From NCBI RefSeq assembly GCF_900109995.1, contig NZ_FOCB01000012.1, forward strand, positions 1 through 64,000: DNA of 64,000 bases, read 5' to 3'. Every line of letters starts with the position of its first letter. Positions within the stretch are counted from its first letter, which is position 1. This stretch comes from Pseudomonas sp. ok272. GTDB taxonomy: Bacteria > Pseudomonadota > Gammaproteobacteria > Pseudomonadales > Pseudomonadaceae. Both the position numbers and the translations under genes were made by a program. Shown in pieces: positions 33,771 through 42,947 of this stretch. Under the pieces are notes generated by a model. That model did not search any database, was not told the DNA's origin, and saw only the letters and a list, made by a program, of their open reading frames with translations.

Positions 33771-34651
33771 GTGCCTTGCACTCCCAGCCAGCCTTCACGG
33801 CCTTCGAGGGCACCGCGCAGCACACGGCCGGCAGGCAAGCTGCTCGGGTCGGCGGGCAGCAGCGCGCCCAGCGGCTGGAACTTGATGTCACGCGTGCGCG
33901 CATCCACCAGCAATTGACGGAAATGGTCTGCCATCAGAATCCCTTCTACCTCGGCATGGATGGTGTAGACGTTCAGTTTCGAGGGACTGAACCGGTCCAG
34001 AATGTAGGCGTTGAAAGCATCGGCGGAGACCACCGGACCCACCACTTCATCGAAGGTCGGCAAGTCGACCGGAATCTGTGGTGCGCCAAGCGCGCCGTTC
34101 GCCAGTCGCGGCACAAACAGGCTTTGCCCACGACAATCACTGTTGTAGCGAAAGCCAAAACGCTCCTTGGCTTCGATGACGCGCTCATCCGCTCGCCAGC
34201 CGGCAGACGCCGAACAGTCAATGGATTGGCCGAGGATATCGCTGAGGGTGTCGACCCCCCGGCGCATCTGTTCGCACAACTGCGCATCGCTCCAGCGCCC
34301 GGCATTGGCCTGCCAGCCATGGTGATCCCAGGCGTGCAGGCCGACTTCGTGGCCGGCAGCGGCAGCCTGGCGCATCAAGTGCCCGAGGTCGCGGCCAATG
34401 GGTTTGCCCGGCCAGGCGGTGCCGGCCAGCAGAATGTCCCAGCCGTACAGGCCGGCAGCATTGGAACGCAGCATCTTCCAGAGAAATTGGGGGCGGATCA
34501 GGCGCCACAAGTGGCGCCCCATGTTGTCCGGGCCGACGCTGAAGAAAAACGTCGCCTTGACCTGTGCTTCATCGAGCATTTCCAACAGCCGGGGCACCCC
34601 CTCGCGGGTGCCTCGGTAGGTGTCGACATCGATGCGTAGACCTGCCTGCAT
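33767..34651 (-). CDS. arnD: ArnD, undecaprenyl-phosphate-Ara4FN deformylase
   Basis: This polysaccharide-deacetylase-fold enzyme removes the formyl group from undecaprenyl-phosphate-4-formamido-arabinose before flipping. The 294-residue protein shows the metal and catalytic motifs LRIDVDTYRGTREGVPRLLEML and AGHEVGLHAWDHHGWQ, plus SAGWRADERV. The start at 34651 fits the family; the frame itself extends much further upstream but only inside arnA. The stop of arnA and its start share TAATG, so translation is coupled. Confidence 0.95.
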   Translation of the reverse strand: MQAGLRIDVDTYRGTREGVPRLLEMLDEAQVKATFFFSVGPDNMGRHLWRLIRPQFLWKMLRSNAAGLYGWDILLAGTAWPGKPIGRDLGHLMRQAAAAGHEVGLHAWDHHGWQANAGRWSDAQLCEQMRRGVDTLSDILGQSIDCSASAGWRADERVIEAKERFGFRYNSDCRGQSLFVPRLANGALGAPQIPVDLPTFDEVVGPVVSADAFNAYILDRFSPSKLNVYTIHAEVEGILMADHFRQLLVDARTRDIKFQPLGALLPADPSSLPAGRVLRGALEGREGWLGVQGT

Positions 34652-36642
34652 TAGCGCTTGTCCGCGATTTCGAGCATGGCCTCGCGCAAGAAGAAGTCCA
34701 GCGTGTTGCCGATGGTCTCGCTCATTTCCACGGTGGGCTCCCAGTTCAGCAGGCGCTTGGCGTTCTGGATGCTTGGCTTGCGGTGTTCCACGTCCTGGTA
34801 ACCGGCACCGTAGAACGCCTTGCTCTCGACATCGCGGAAACCGGCGAACGGCGGGAAGTTGGCGCGCAGTGGGTGGGCTTCGAACTGACGCAGCAGCTCT
34901 TCGCCCAACTGACGGATGCTGGCTTCGTTGTCCGGGTTGCCGATGTTGATGATCTGGCCGTTGCAGGCGTCGTTGTCGTTGTCGACGATGCGTGCCAGGG
35001 CTTCGATGCCGTCGGCGATGTCGGTGAAGCAACGCTTCTGCTCACCCCCGTCGAACAGGCGGATGGGCGTACCTTCCACCAGGTTGAGGATCAACTGGGT
35101 GATAGCGCGCGAGCTGCCGATACGGGCCGAGTCCAGGCGGTCCAGGCGTGGGCCCATCCAGTTGAACGGACGGAACAGGGTGAAGTTCAGGCCCTTGGCG
35201 CCGTAGGCCCAGATCACGCGGTCCAGCAGTTGCTTGGAGACCGAGTAGATCCAGCGCTGCTTGTTGATCGGCCCGACGATCAGGTTCGAGGTGTCTTCGT
35301 CGAAGTTCTTGTCCTGGCACATGCCATACACTTCGGAGGTCGACGGGAAGATCACGCGCTTGTTGTACTTGACGCAGTAGCGCACCAGCTTCAGGTTTTC
35401 TTCGAAGTCCAGCTCGAACACGCGCAACGGGTTGCGGGTGTATTCGATCGGGGTGGCGATGGCCACCAGCGGCAGGACCACGTCGCACTTCTTGATGTGG
35501 TACTCGATCCACTCGGAGTGGATGCTGATGTCGCCTTCCACGTAGTGGAAGTTGGGGTGGCTGCGCAGGCGCTCGATGGCGTCGGAACCGATGTCCAGGC
35601 CATACACGTCGTACTTGCCGTCGCGCAGCAGGCGCTCGGACAGGTGGTTGCCGATGAAGCCGTTGACGCCGAGGATCAGCACGCGGGTGCGACGCGGGGC
35701 GCGGCCCGATTCAGCGCCACGCAGTACGGAGCCATCGACCAGGCCCAGTTCGGCCGCCAGTTGCGGACCGCGCAGGAACAGGCCGTTGTCGTTGCGTTGG
35801 CCCGAGGTGATCACCAGCGAGTCTTCGCCACAGGCGATGCGCAGCGGATCGACGCTGATCACCCGGCCTGGAGCCAGGCCTTCATTGCCCTTGGCGACTT
35901 CGGCGCTCCAGACAATCAGCTTGTGCTCGCCCACGGCGCAGAATGCCCCGGGGTAGGGTTGAGTCACCGCGCGAACCAGGTTGAACAGGGTTTCGGCAGG
36001 CTTGTTCCACAGCAGCTTGCCATCGGCAGGGGTGCGACGGCCGTATACGCTGGCCTTGGATTCGTCCTGGGCAGTCTCGGTGATCTTGCCCTCGATCAGT
36101 TGCGGCAGGGTGTCGCGCAGCAGGTTGCTGGCCGCGTCGCGCAGCTTGCCGTGCAGGGTCAGGGCGGTGTCGGAGCGCTCGATGGCCACGCGTTGCTGGG
36201 CCACGATGGCGCCGGCATCGGCACGCTTGACCATGCGGTGCAGGGTCACGCCGGTTTCTTTCTCACCGTTCACCAGCACCCAGTTCGCCGGGGCGCGACC
36301 GCGGTAGGTCGGCAGCAGGGAACCGTGCAGGTTGAACGCGCCTTTGCGGGCAACGGCCAGCAGGGGTTCGGTCAGCAGGTTGCGGTAGTAGAACGAGAAC
36401 AGGTAGTCGGGGTTGAGCTTGGCAATGCGCTCGATCCACAGCGGGTGGTTGGCGTCTTCCGGTGCGTGCACCGCAATGCCTTTATGGGCACAGAGTTGGG
36501 CGACCGAGCCGTAGAAGGTGTTTTCCTTCGGATCGTCGGCGTGGGTGAACACGGCAGCAATCTCGATGCCTGCGTTGAGCAGTGCTTCGATGCCTGCACA
36601 GCCAATATCGTGGTAGGCGAAAACAACGGCTTTAGAACTCAT
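34651..36642 (-). CDS. arnA: ArnA, bifunctional UDP-glucuronate decarboxylase / UDP-Ara4N formyltransferase
   Basis: A 663-residue fusion. Residues 1-300 form the formyltransferase, with LHGSLLPTYRGRAPANWVL (catalytic His in the HGSLLP motif). Residues about 315-663 are an SDR-type oxidative decarboxylase with the NAD motif GVNGFIGNHL and active-site YSVSKQLLDRV (Tyr-x3-Lys). The decarboxylase turns UDP-glucuronate into the 4-keto-pentose; the formyltransferase acts after ArnB. Both active sites look intact. It overlaps arnC by four bases. Confidence 0.97.
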   Translation of the reverse strand: MSSKAVVFAYHDIGCAGIEALLNAGIEIAAVFTHADDPKENTFYGSVAQLCAHKGIAVHAPEDANHPLWIERIAKLNPDYLFSFYYRNLLTEPLLAVARKGAFNLHGSLLPTYRGRAPANWVLVNGEKETGVTLHRMVKRADAGAIVAQQRVAIERSDTALTLHGKLRDAASNLLRDTLPQLIEGKITETAQDESKASVYGRRTPADGKLLWNKPAETLFNLVRAVTQPYPGAFCAVGEHKLIVWSAEVAKGNEGLAPGRVISVDPLRIACGEDSLVITSGQRNDNGLFLRGPQLAAELGLVDGSVLRGAESGRAPRRTRVLILGVNGFIGNHLSERLLRDGKYDVYGLDIGSDAIERLRSHPNFHYVEGDISIHSEWIEYHIKKCDVVLPLVAIATPIEYTRNPLRVFELDFEENLKLVRYCVKYNKRVIFPSTSEVYGMCQDKNFDEDTSNLIVGPINKQRWIYSVSKQLLDRVIWAYGAKGLNFTLFRPFNWMGPRLDRLDSARIGSSRAITQLILNLVEGTPIRLFDGGEQKRCFTDIADGIEALARIVDNDNDACNGQIINIGNPDNEASIRQLGEELLRQFEAHPLRANFPPFAGFRDVESKAFYGAGYQDVEHRKPSIQNAKRLLNWEPTVEMSETIGNTLDFFLREAMLEIADKR

Positions 36643-37658
36643 GGCGAAACCTGATCAGTAGTGGTGGAAGGCAGACCGTCGACAATGACAACGGGAGCAG
36701 GGGTAGCGGGGTCGTTGCGTAAGACTTTTTCGATGAAGAACCGTGGGCGGGCCCGGACGTCGCCGTACATGCGGCCCAGGTACTCACCCAGCAGGCCCAT
36801 GCCGATGAACTGGCCACCGGTGAACACGAACAGCACCGCGAACAGGACGAAGGTGCCACCGCCTGCCCACTGGGCACCGAAGGCCAGGCGCAGGACGACC
36901 AGCAAGACCGCGAACAGGGCGCCCAGCGCTGCCATGCTGAAACCGATGATGCTCAGCAGGCGCAGCGGGGTGGTGGTCATGCACGTGATCAAGTCGAACA
37001 TCAGGTTGATCAGGCGCATCGGGCTGTATTTGGAGTCACCGTGCTCGCGCTCGGCGTGCTGCACCAGGATCTCGGTGGTGTGACGGGCAAAGCTGTTGGC
37101 CAGGATCGGGATGAAGGTGCTGCGCTCGCGGCAGGCCAGCATTGCGTCGACCACGGTGCGGCGGTAGGCGCGCAGCATGCAGCCATAGTCGCTCATGGCC
37201 ACGCCGGTGGAGCGCTGCACGGCCATGTTGATCAGTTTCGAGGGGTAGCGACGCAAGGCCGAGTCCTGGCGATTGTTACGCACCGTGGCGACCACGTCGT
37301 AGCCCAGCTCCGCTTGTTCGACCAGGCGCGGGATTTCTTCCGGCGGGTTCTGCAGGTCGGCGTCGAGGGTGATCACCACGTCGCCCTTGCACTGCTCGAA
37401 GCCGGCCATGATTGCCGCGTGCTGGCCATAGTTGCGGTTGAGGATGACGGCGACAATATGGCTGCCTTCGCGCGCCGCGGCGTCTTCGAGTTGCTGCGCC
37501 GAGCTGTCGCGGCTGCCGTCGTCGACCAGGACGATTTCATAGGCTTGCTTGAGCTGCTTGCAGGCCGCTTCAGTGCGGCGCAGCAGTTCCGGCAGGCTTT
37601 GTTCTTCGTTGTAGACCGGGATGACGATCGACACGCAATTAATCGGATAAGGCTTCAA
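36639..37658 (-). CDS. arnC: ArnC, undecaprenyl-phosphate Ara4FN transferase
   Basis: A GT2-family enzyme of 339 residues that attaches formylated amino-arabinose to undecaprenyl phosphate at the cytoplasmic face. The GT-A fold shows VLVDDGSRDSS, VITLDADLQNPPEEIP (the DxD) and a QRSTGVAMSDYGCMLRAYRR segment. Two C-terminal membrane helices anchor it (about 235-260 and 270-295). Both ends overlap neighbouring genes. Confidence 0.96.
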   Translation of the reverse strand: MKPYPINCVSIVIPVYNEEQSLPELLRRTEAACKQLKQAYEIVLVDDGSRDSSAQQLEDAAAREGSHIVAVILNRNYGQHAAIMAGFEQCKGDVVITLDADLQNPPEEIPRLVEQAELGYDVVATVRNNRQDSALRRYPSKLINMAVQRSTGVAMSDYGCMLRAYRRTVVDAMLACRERSTFIPILANSFARHTTEILVQHAEREHGDSKYSPMRLINLMFDLITCMTTTPLRLLSIIGFSMAALGALFAVLLVVLRLAFGAQWAGGGTFVLFAVLFVFTGGQFIGMGLLGEYLGRMYGDVRARPRFFIEKVLRNDPATPAPVVIVDGLPSTTTDQVSP

Positions 37659-38803
37659 TGGCTTGGGTCCAGGATTTGTTCAATGGCACCAACGACGCGC
37701 TCGACGTCATTGGTCGTCATGTCAGGGAACAGCGGTATCGAACACAGGCGTGCCGAGTTCCATTCGGTATTGGGCAGGTGGACGCCCGGGAAGCGTTGAC
37801 GGTAATAGGTGTGCAGGTGCGTGGCGATGAAGTGAATGCCGGTGCCGATGTTTTGCTCCTGCAAGGCTTTCATGAAGGCCTCGCGGTCCATGCCGCAGCG
37901 TTGTTCGTCGATGCGCAGGATGAACAGGTGCCAGGCGTGCTGTTGCGGGTAGGCCGGTACGCTCAGTGGCTGCACGGGCAGGCCTTCGAAGCGTTGCAGA
38001 TAGGCCTGGGCAAGCTCGGTGCGCTTGGCGTTGATCGCGTCCAGGCGCTGCAACTGCACCAGGGCAATGGCAGCGTTGATGTCGGCCAGGTTGTACTTGA
38101 ACCCGGGCTCGATCACCTGGGCCTGGGGCTTGCGACCGCCAGTCAAGCGGTCGTAGGCGTCGACACCCAGGCCGTGGAACTTGAGCATGCGCACCCGATC
38201 CGCGAGTTTCTGGTCGTCGGTGACGAACATCGCCCCTTCGGCGCAGGTCATGTTCTTGATCGCATGGAACGAAAAGATCGCCGTGCCCTGGGCACCGATA
38301 GCGCGCCCGCGATAGCGAGTGCCGGCAGCGTGGGCGGCGTCTTCGATCACGGCGATCCCGTGTTTGTCGGCCAGGGCGTACAGCGGATCGAGGTCGAAGG
38401 CGGCACCGGCATAGTGCACCGGGATGATGGCCTTGGTCCGTGGGGTGATCGCGGCCTCAATCGTCGCGGCGTCGGTCATCAACGTGTCGCGATCGACATC
38501 GACGAACACCGGCGTGGCCCCGAGCAGGCAGATCATGTTGGCAGTGGAGACCCAGGTCTGGGACGGTGTAATCACCTCATCGCCGGGGCCGATGCCCAAT
38601 GCCAGCAGGGTGATGTGCATGCCGCCCGTGGCCGAGGACAAGGCAACTGCATGCTTGCAACCGACGTAGGCGGCGAACTGTTGCTCAAGTTCCTGGTTTT
38701 TGGGTCCGGTAGTAATCCAGCCCGAGCGCAGTACTTGCTCGACGGCAGCCATCTCCTCGTCGCCAATCGTGGGACGTGAGAAGGGGAGAAAAGCCTGGTT
38801 CAT
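37655..38803 (-). CDS. arnB: ArnB, UDP-4-amino-4-deoxy-L-arabinose aminotransferase
   Basis: The first gene of the unit. It encodes a PLP aminotransferase of the DegT/DnrJ/EryC1 family (382 residues) that makes UDP-Ara4N from the 4-keto-pentose using glutamate. Visible are GCKHAVALSSATGGMH, EDAAHAAGTRYRGR and the PLP Lys in FSFHAIKNMTCAEGAM. ATG 38803 is preceded by GACCCGAGGTCC-type sequence with GAGG. In related bacteria the operon answers PmrAB/PhoPQ; I could not find a convincing PmrA or PhoP box upstream. Confidence 0.96.
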   Translation of the reverse strand: MNQAFLPFSRPTIGDEEMAAVEQVLRSGWITTGPKNQELEQQFAAYVGCKHAVALSSATGGMHITLLALGIGPGDEVITPSQTWVSTANMICLLGATPVFVDVDRDTLMTDAATIEAAITPRTKAIIPVHYAGAAFDLDPLYALADKHGIAVIEDAAHAAGTRYRGRAIGAQGTAIFSFHAIKNMTCAEGAMFVTDDQKLADRVRMLKFHGLGVDAYDRLTGGRKPQAQVIEPGFKYNLADINAAIALVQLQRLDAINAKRTELAQAYLQRFEGLPVQPLSVPAYPQQHAWHLFILRIDEQRCGMDREAFMKALQEQNIGTGIHFIATHLHTYYRQRFPGVHLPNTEWNSARLCSIPLFPDMTTNDVERVVGAIEQILDPSH

Positions 38804-39246
38804 GTGGACCTCGGGTCAGTAAGTAGCAACAACCGCTATAACCTTTGAATGAGCACCAAGCCGGGCTTGCGCGCATCCTCCATGACAGCGTAGTTCAATA
38901 AACCAAAACCATATCAATCTGTTAGCCTGCAAATGTGAACCAATACATCAATTGGTGCTGCTCGGCGGGGTTGGCAGGGTGGAACCGTTCGAGTGACTCA
39001 ATACAGATGCGCAGAGATTAAGCGCGAAAATGTGAAAGCGACATGAAAAAGCAGTGTCCGAATTGTTTTAGTTAATCTTTTACAGCAACTGTTCAGGCTT
39101 TCTACCCGAGCACAGAGATCTGGGAAAACGCTTGCGTGCTACATAGGGTGTTAGTAATGAAAACAATTCCAGTTACGCTGTTCGACCGTTAATAGGCTTG
39201 AATCCAAAGCAGTGCCCTGTTGACCCACTTTAAAGGCTCCTTCAGC
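38804..39246. promoter_or_regulatory. arnB / recombinase divergent intergenic region
   Basis: The 443-bp gap separates two divergent genes and is clearly more AT-rich than the surroundings from about 38880 on. A perfect inverted repeat ACCAAT-ACATCA-ATTGGT sits at 38939-38956 and could be an operator or a recombinase arm site. No tandem PhoP box (GGTTTA-N5-GGTTTA) was found, though GGTTTTGGTTTA occurs on the minus strand near 38900-38915. Confidence 0.5.
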
Positions 39247-40188
39247 GTGTTCGAGTTACCTGATACACACCAATCGCCTGCCCGCCAGCCCAATCCCCTG
39301 AGCCTGTACCTGATGCGCCTGGCACCGTCGAGCCAGTCCACCATGCGCTATGTGCTTCAGGATGCGGCCGATCGCCTGGGTTTTGATGAGCTGAATATAG
39401 AAGAGATTCCCTGGCATGCATTGCAACCTGAGGATGTGATCGCCCTGGTGGCGACGTTGCGCCGCGACGGGTATGCGCCCAACACCTCTTCCTTGTACGT
39501 CAACGCCGTGCGCGGGGTGATGAACGAAGCCTGGCGCATGAGCTTGATCAGCCAGGAACACCTGTTGAAAATGCGCTCGGTCAAGGGCATCGCGGGCACG
39601 CGGCTGTCCCAGGGCCGCAACCTCAAGCGCACACTGATCCACGACTTGATGGCGGTGTGCGACGCCGACCCGCGCCCCCAGGGCCTGCGGGATGCTGCAA
39701 TCATCGCGATGTTGTATGGTTCAGGGATGCGCAAGTCCGAGTCGGTCAACCTGGACCTGGCGCAAGTCGACTTTGCCGAGCGCAGTTTGCAGGTGACAGG
39801 CAAGGGCAATAAGCAGTTGATCAAGTACGCCCCGAGCTGGGCGTTCGCCAAGCTGCAGGCCTGGCTTGAGCTGCGGCGCTCGATGTTGGCGCCGGGGCAG
39901 GCGGACGATGGTTTCCTGTTCAATCGCATTCGCCGGGGCAGTCATATCACCCGCGAGCGCATCACCAAGCATGCGATCTACTACATCGCCCGGCAACGCG
40001 GCGCCCAGGTCGGGGTGAAAATCATGCCCCATGATTTTCGTCGCTCGTTCATCACCCGGGTGATCGAAGAGCACGACCTGTCGATTGCGCAGAAGCTGGC
40101 GCACCACAGCAATATCCAGACCACCGCCAGCTACGACGTGCGTGACGACAACGAGCGGCGCCGGGCAGTGGATCGGTTTGATCTTTGA
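39247..40188 (+). CDS. Solitary tyrosine-type site-specific recombinase
   Basis: A 313-residue XerC/D-like recombinase. The N-terminal core-binding domain (about 10-115) is followed by the catalytic domain with all expected residues: Arg in MLYGSGMRKSES, Lys in VTGKGNKQLI, HxxR in MPHDFRRSFI, His in KLAHHSNIQ and the Tyr nucleophile in TTASYDVRD. The GTG start at 39247 is chosen because AAAGG lies 10 nt upstream; TTG 39220 has no site. No other phage or integron gene adjoins it, so its substrate is not apparent. It may be a relic or may invert or resolve a distant sequence. Confidence 0.9.
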   Translation: MFELPDTHQSPARQPNPLSLYLMRLAPSSQSTMRYVLQDAADRLGFDELNIEEIPWHALQPEDVIALVATLRRDGYAPNTSSLYVNAVRGVMNEAWRMSLISQEHLLKMRSVKGIAGTRLSQGRNLKRTLIHDLMAVCDADPRPQGLRDAAIIAMLYGSGMRKSESVNLDLAQVDFAERSLQVTGKGNKQLIKYAPSWAFAKLQAWLELRRSMLAPGQADDGFLFNRIRRGSHITRERITKHAIYYIARQRGAQVGVKIMPHDFRRSFITRVIEEHDLSIAQKLAHHSNIQTTASYDVRDDNERRRAVDRFDL

Positions 40189-40250
40189 TTTAAAATCATT
40201 AATAAACAATGAATTATATAGTATTTATAAAGTACTACTTTAATTTCAGT
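40189..40250. other. Extremely AT-rich spacer
   Basis: The 62 bp between the convergent recombinase and fbpC genes are nearly all A and T (TTTAAAATCATTAATAAAC, then TATATAGTATTTATAAAG). They contain a small perfect palindrome AAAGTA-C-TACTTT (40229-40241). It may terminate transcription from both sides. Confidence 0.6.
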
Positions 40251-41345
40251 TCAGCGCCTGTGCTCGCTCGATGTGTCCAGGACATGGGCATCCCCCAGCG
40301 TTGAAATGTGCACGGTGCTGCCGGTCGGCGGTGCGCCAAGCCCGGAGCTGCGCACCAGCAACGAGCGGTGGGTGGTCTGCCCGCTCACCGCACACACCTG
40401 TGGGTGCAACTCGACGGTCAAGGTGCAGACGTTGCCGCCGAAGTCGCGGTCGGTGATGACTCCCAGGCAGCCGTTGACGTGGCGACTGTCGCGGGTGTCG
40501 GGCACCACCTGCAGTTGCTCGGGGCGCAACATGATGTCGGCGGCGCCGCGGTGATCCGGGTTGTTGACCGGAATGCGCCCCAGGTCGCAGGTGGCCCAGC
40601 CGCCGTCGACCTGGGCCGGCATCACCACCGCATCCCCCAGGAACAAAGCGGTCTGGGTGTCGACGGGCCGCAGGTACAGGTCCATCGGTTGCCCGGCCTG
40701 AACCAGTCGACCTTGGCGCATCACCGCCAGTTGATCGGCAAAGGACAGCGCCTCGGCCTGGTCGTGGGTCACCAGGACAGTGGTGATCCCTGCCTCCGAC
40801 AGCAACGTGGCCACCCTCTTGCGCAGGGTCGCGCGCAAACCGGTATCCAGCGCCGAAAAGGGCTCATCCAGCAGCATCAGGCGCGGCCGTTGTGCCAGGG
40901 CCCGCGCCAGGGCCACACGTTGCTGCTGGCCACCGGAAAGCTCATGGGGCCAACGGTTGGCCATCCGGGTCTCCAGGGCGACCATTTCCATCAACTCCGC
41001 GATCCGCTGTTGCTTGGACGCTGCGGTGCCAGGCAAGCCAAACCCGATGTTGCCAGCCACCGTCATGTGCGGGAACAGTGCGCCGTCCTGGGGCACGTAG
41101 CCGATCAAGCGCTGGTGCGCCGGGACCTGGGTGGTGGCGTCGACCAGGGTCTGGCCGCTGAGTTGGATACTGCCGGTATCGGGAAACTCGAAGCCGGCGA
41201 TCATCCGCAGCAGGGTGGTCTTGCCCGAGCCGGAAGGCCCGACGATCGCCGTGCGGCTGCCGGCTGGCACGCTCAGGTTGACGTGGTCCAGTGCAGTCAC
41301 GTTGCCGAAGGTCTTGTGGAGGGCATTGAGTTCGAGAGCGTTCAT
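40251..41345 (-). CDS. fbpC: FbpC, ATPase of a ferric-iron ABC importer
   Basis: The 364-residue ATPase has Walker A GPSGSGKTTLL, the signature ELSGGQQQRVALARAL, Walker B LMLLDEPFSALD and the switch VTHDQAEAL. After about residue 240 a TOBE-type regulatory domain follows, as in FbpC of Neisseria. It energises import of free ferric iron delivered by the periplasmic protein. It overlaps the permease gene by ATGA. Confidence 0.93.
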   Translation of the reverse strand: MNALELNALHKTFGNVTALDHVNLSVPAGSRTAIVGPSGSGKTTLLRMIAGFEFPDTGSIQLSGQTLVDATTQVPAHQRLIGYVPQDGALFPHMTVAGNIGFGLPGTAASKQQRIAELMEMVALETRMANRWPHELSGGQQQRVALARALAQRPRLMLLDEPFSALDTGLRATLRKRVATLLSEAGITTVLVTHDQAEALSFADQLAVMRQGRLVQAGQPMDLYLRPVDTQTALFLGDAVVMPAQVDGGWATCDLGRIPVNNPDHRGAADIMLRPEQLQVVPDTRDSRHVNGCLGVITDRDFGGNVCTLTVELHPQVCAVSGQTTHRSLLVRSSGLGAPPTGSTVHISTLGDAHVLDTSSEHRR

Positions 41346-42943
41346 CGGCCAGCCGTACGTTTGGATTGGTGGTAGAGAAGGGCGGTCAGCGGTAGCGACA
41401 GCAGGATCATGATCAGTGCGTAAGGAGCCGCCGCGGCGTAGTCGATTTCGCTGGTCATGGCCCAGAAACCGGTGGCGAGGGTGCGGGTGCCGCTGGGGGC
41501 GAGCAACAGGGTAGCGGTCAGCTCATTGGTGATTGCCAGGAACACCAGCGCCGCGCCCGCCGCCGCACCGGGGGCCGCCAGGCGCAGGGTTACCCGCCAC
41601 AGCGCCTGGCTTGGCGAGCGACCGAGGCTGCGGGCGATGTTTTCCAGCTCGACCGGGGCCTGGGCGATACCGGCGCGCAAACTGACCAGGGCGCGGGGCA
41701 GGAACATCAGCAGATAGGCCAATAGCACCGTGGCCAGGGTCTGGTAGAGCGGTCGGGCGATATGGATGGTGAGGGTGACGAGGGCCAGCGCCACCACAAT
41801 GCCTGGCAGCGAACTGGTGATGTAGTTACAGCTCTCCAGCACGCGTTGCAGGCGTCCGGGCGCGCGGATCGACAGCCACGCGATGGGGACTGCCGCGGCC
41901 GTGGTGATCAGCGCACCGGCGCTGGCCAGCAAGAACGTCTGTTGCAGCGCCGGCAGAATCTCGGCCATGCGCCACACCTGCAGGCCACCGGCGATCAACC
42001 ATTGCCCCAGGGTCACCAACGGTACGCCCAGGGCCAGCACGCTGGTGATGACCGGCAGCGATAGTGCCAGGCTTTTGCGCCATCCCGTGAGTCGATGAGT
42101 ACGCTGTGTCCGGGCACTGCCGGAGCCCACGCGCGCGTAACGGGCGTGGCCACGGGCCGCCGCCTCGACACAGAGCAGCGCCAGGCAGCACAGGGCCAGG
42201 ACCCCGGCCAGCATGTTCGCCGCCGGGCCGTTAAAGCTCGACTGGAACTGATCGAAGATGGCCGTGGTAAAGGTGTCGAATCGGATCATCGCGTACAAGC
42301 CGTACTCGGCCAGCAGGTGCAAGCCCACCAACAACGCCCCTCCGCAGATCGCCAGGCGCAACTGCGGCAACACCACCTTGAAGAACACCGCCGTGGGCTT
42401 GAGTCCCAGGGACTGGGCAACATCCTCGATGGCCGGGTCCAGGCGTCGCAAGGTGGCCGCCACCGGGAGATACAGGAAGGGGAAGTAGGCGATCACCGAG
42501 ACCAGGACCCCGGCGAACAAGCCGTGAATGGGCGGCACCAGGCTGACCCACGCATAGCTGTGGACAAACGCCGGCACCGCAATCGGTGCGGTTGCCAGCA
42601 CCGACCACAGGCGTCGCCCCGGCAAGTCGCTACGTTCGGTCAACCAGGCCAGCGCCACGCCCAGCACAATGCACAGGGGCAGAGTGATCAGCACCAGCAG
42701 CAAGGTGTTGATCAGCAACTCGGCCACCCGCGCACGGAACACCAACTGGACGACAGTCGCCCAGCCGGTCTGGATCGAAATGCCGATGACGAACGCCAGC
42801 GGCAACAGCGCCAGCAACGACACCGCAATGGATACCACGACCACCCCGCGCGCGGCGCCGGATCGCCGGCGCGACGCCCGGCCGCCAATGGGGGTTGCTG
42901 GCGCAACCCCAGCGATGTCCTTCAATACCAAGGGCTCGCTCAT
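41342..42943 (-). CDS. fbpB: FbpB, permease of a ferric-iron ABC importer
   Basis: A 533-residue protein made of two fused BPD_transp_1 permease halves with about twelve membrane helices. Each half contains an EAA-loop that contacts the ATPase: ALRRLDPAIEDVAQSLGLKP in the first and VELENIARSLGRSPSQALW in the second. The N-terminus is a basic cytoplasmic tail with GGRASRRRSG. Double-length permeases like this are characteristic of the Fbp/Sfu type. It begins 4 nt after the fbpA stop. Confidence 0.94.
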   Translation of the reverse strand: MSEPLVLKDIAGVAPATPIGGRASRRRSGAARGVVVVSIAVSLLALLPLAFVIGISIQTGWATVVQLVFRARVAELLINTLLLVLITLPLCIVLGVALAWLTERSDLPGRRLWSVLATAPIAVPAFVHSYAWVSLVPPIHGLFAGVLVSVIAYFPFLYLPVAATLRRLDPAIEDVAQSLGLKPTAVFFKVVLPQLRLAICGGALLVGLHLLAEYGLYAMIRFDTFTTAIFDQFQSSFNGPAANMLAGVLALCCLALLCVEAAARGHARYARVGSGSARTQRTHRLTGWRKSLALSLPVITSVLALGVPLVTLGQWLIAGGLQVWRMAEILPALQQTFLLASAGALITTAAAVPIAWLSIRAPGRLQRVLESCNYITSSLPGIVVALALVTLTIHIARPLYQTLATVLLAYLLMFLPRALVSLRAGIAQAPVELENIARSLGRSPSQALWRVTLRLAAPGAAAGAALVFLAITNELTATLLLAPSGTRTLATGFWAMTSEIDYAAAAPYALIMILLSLPLTALLYHQSKRTAGR

Positions 42944-42947
42944 CGAC

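Noticed and set aside
34564..36654. A 696-codon open frame on the plus strand across arnA and arnD
   Set aside because: It is the antisense shadow of arnA in a GC-rich genome; the arnA product has every expected motif and the antisense text resembles no protein.
38804..38940. PhoP or PmrA box before arnB
   Set aside because: GGTTTTGGTTTA on the minus strand has the wrong spacing for a PhoP tandem site, and no PmrA-like direct repeat is present.
39247..40188. Integrase as part of a prophage or integrative element
   Set aside because: Neighbours on both sides are housekeeping operons and no phage, tRNA or conjugation gene is seen.
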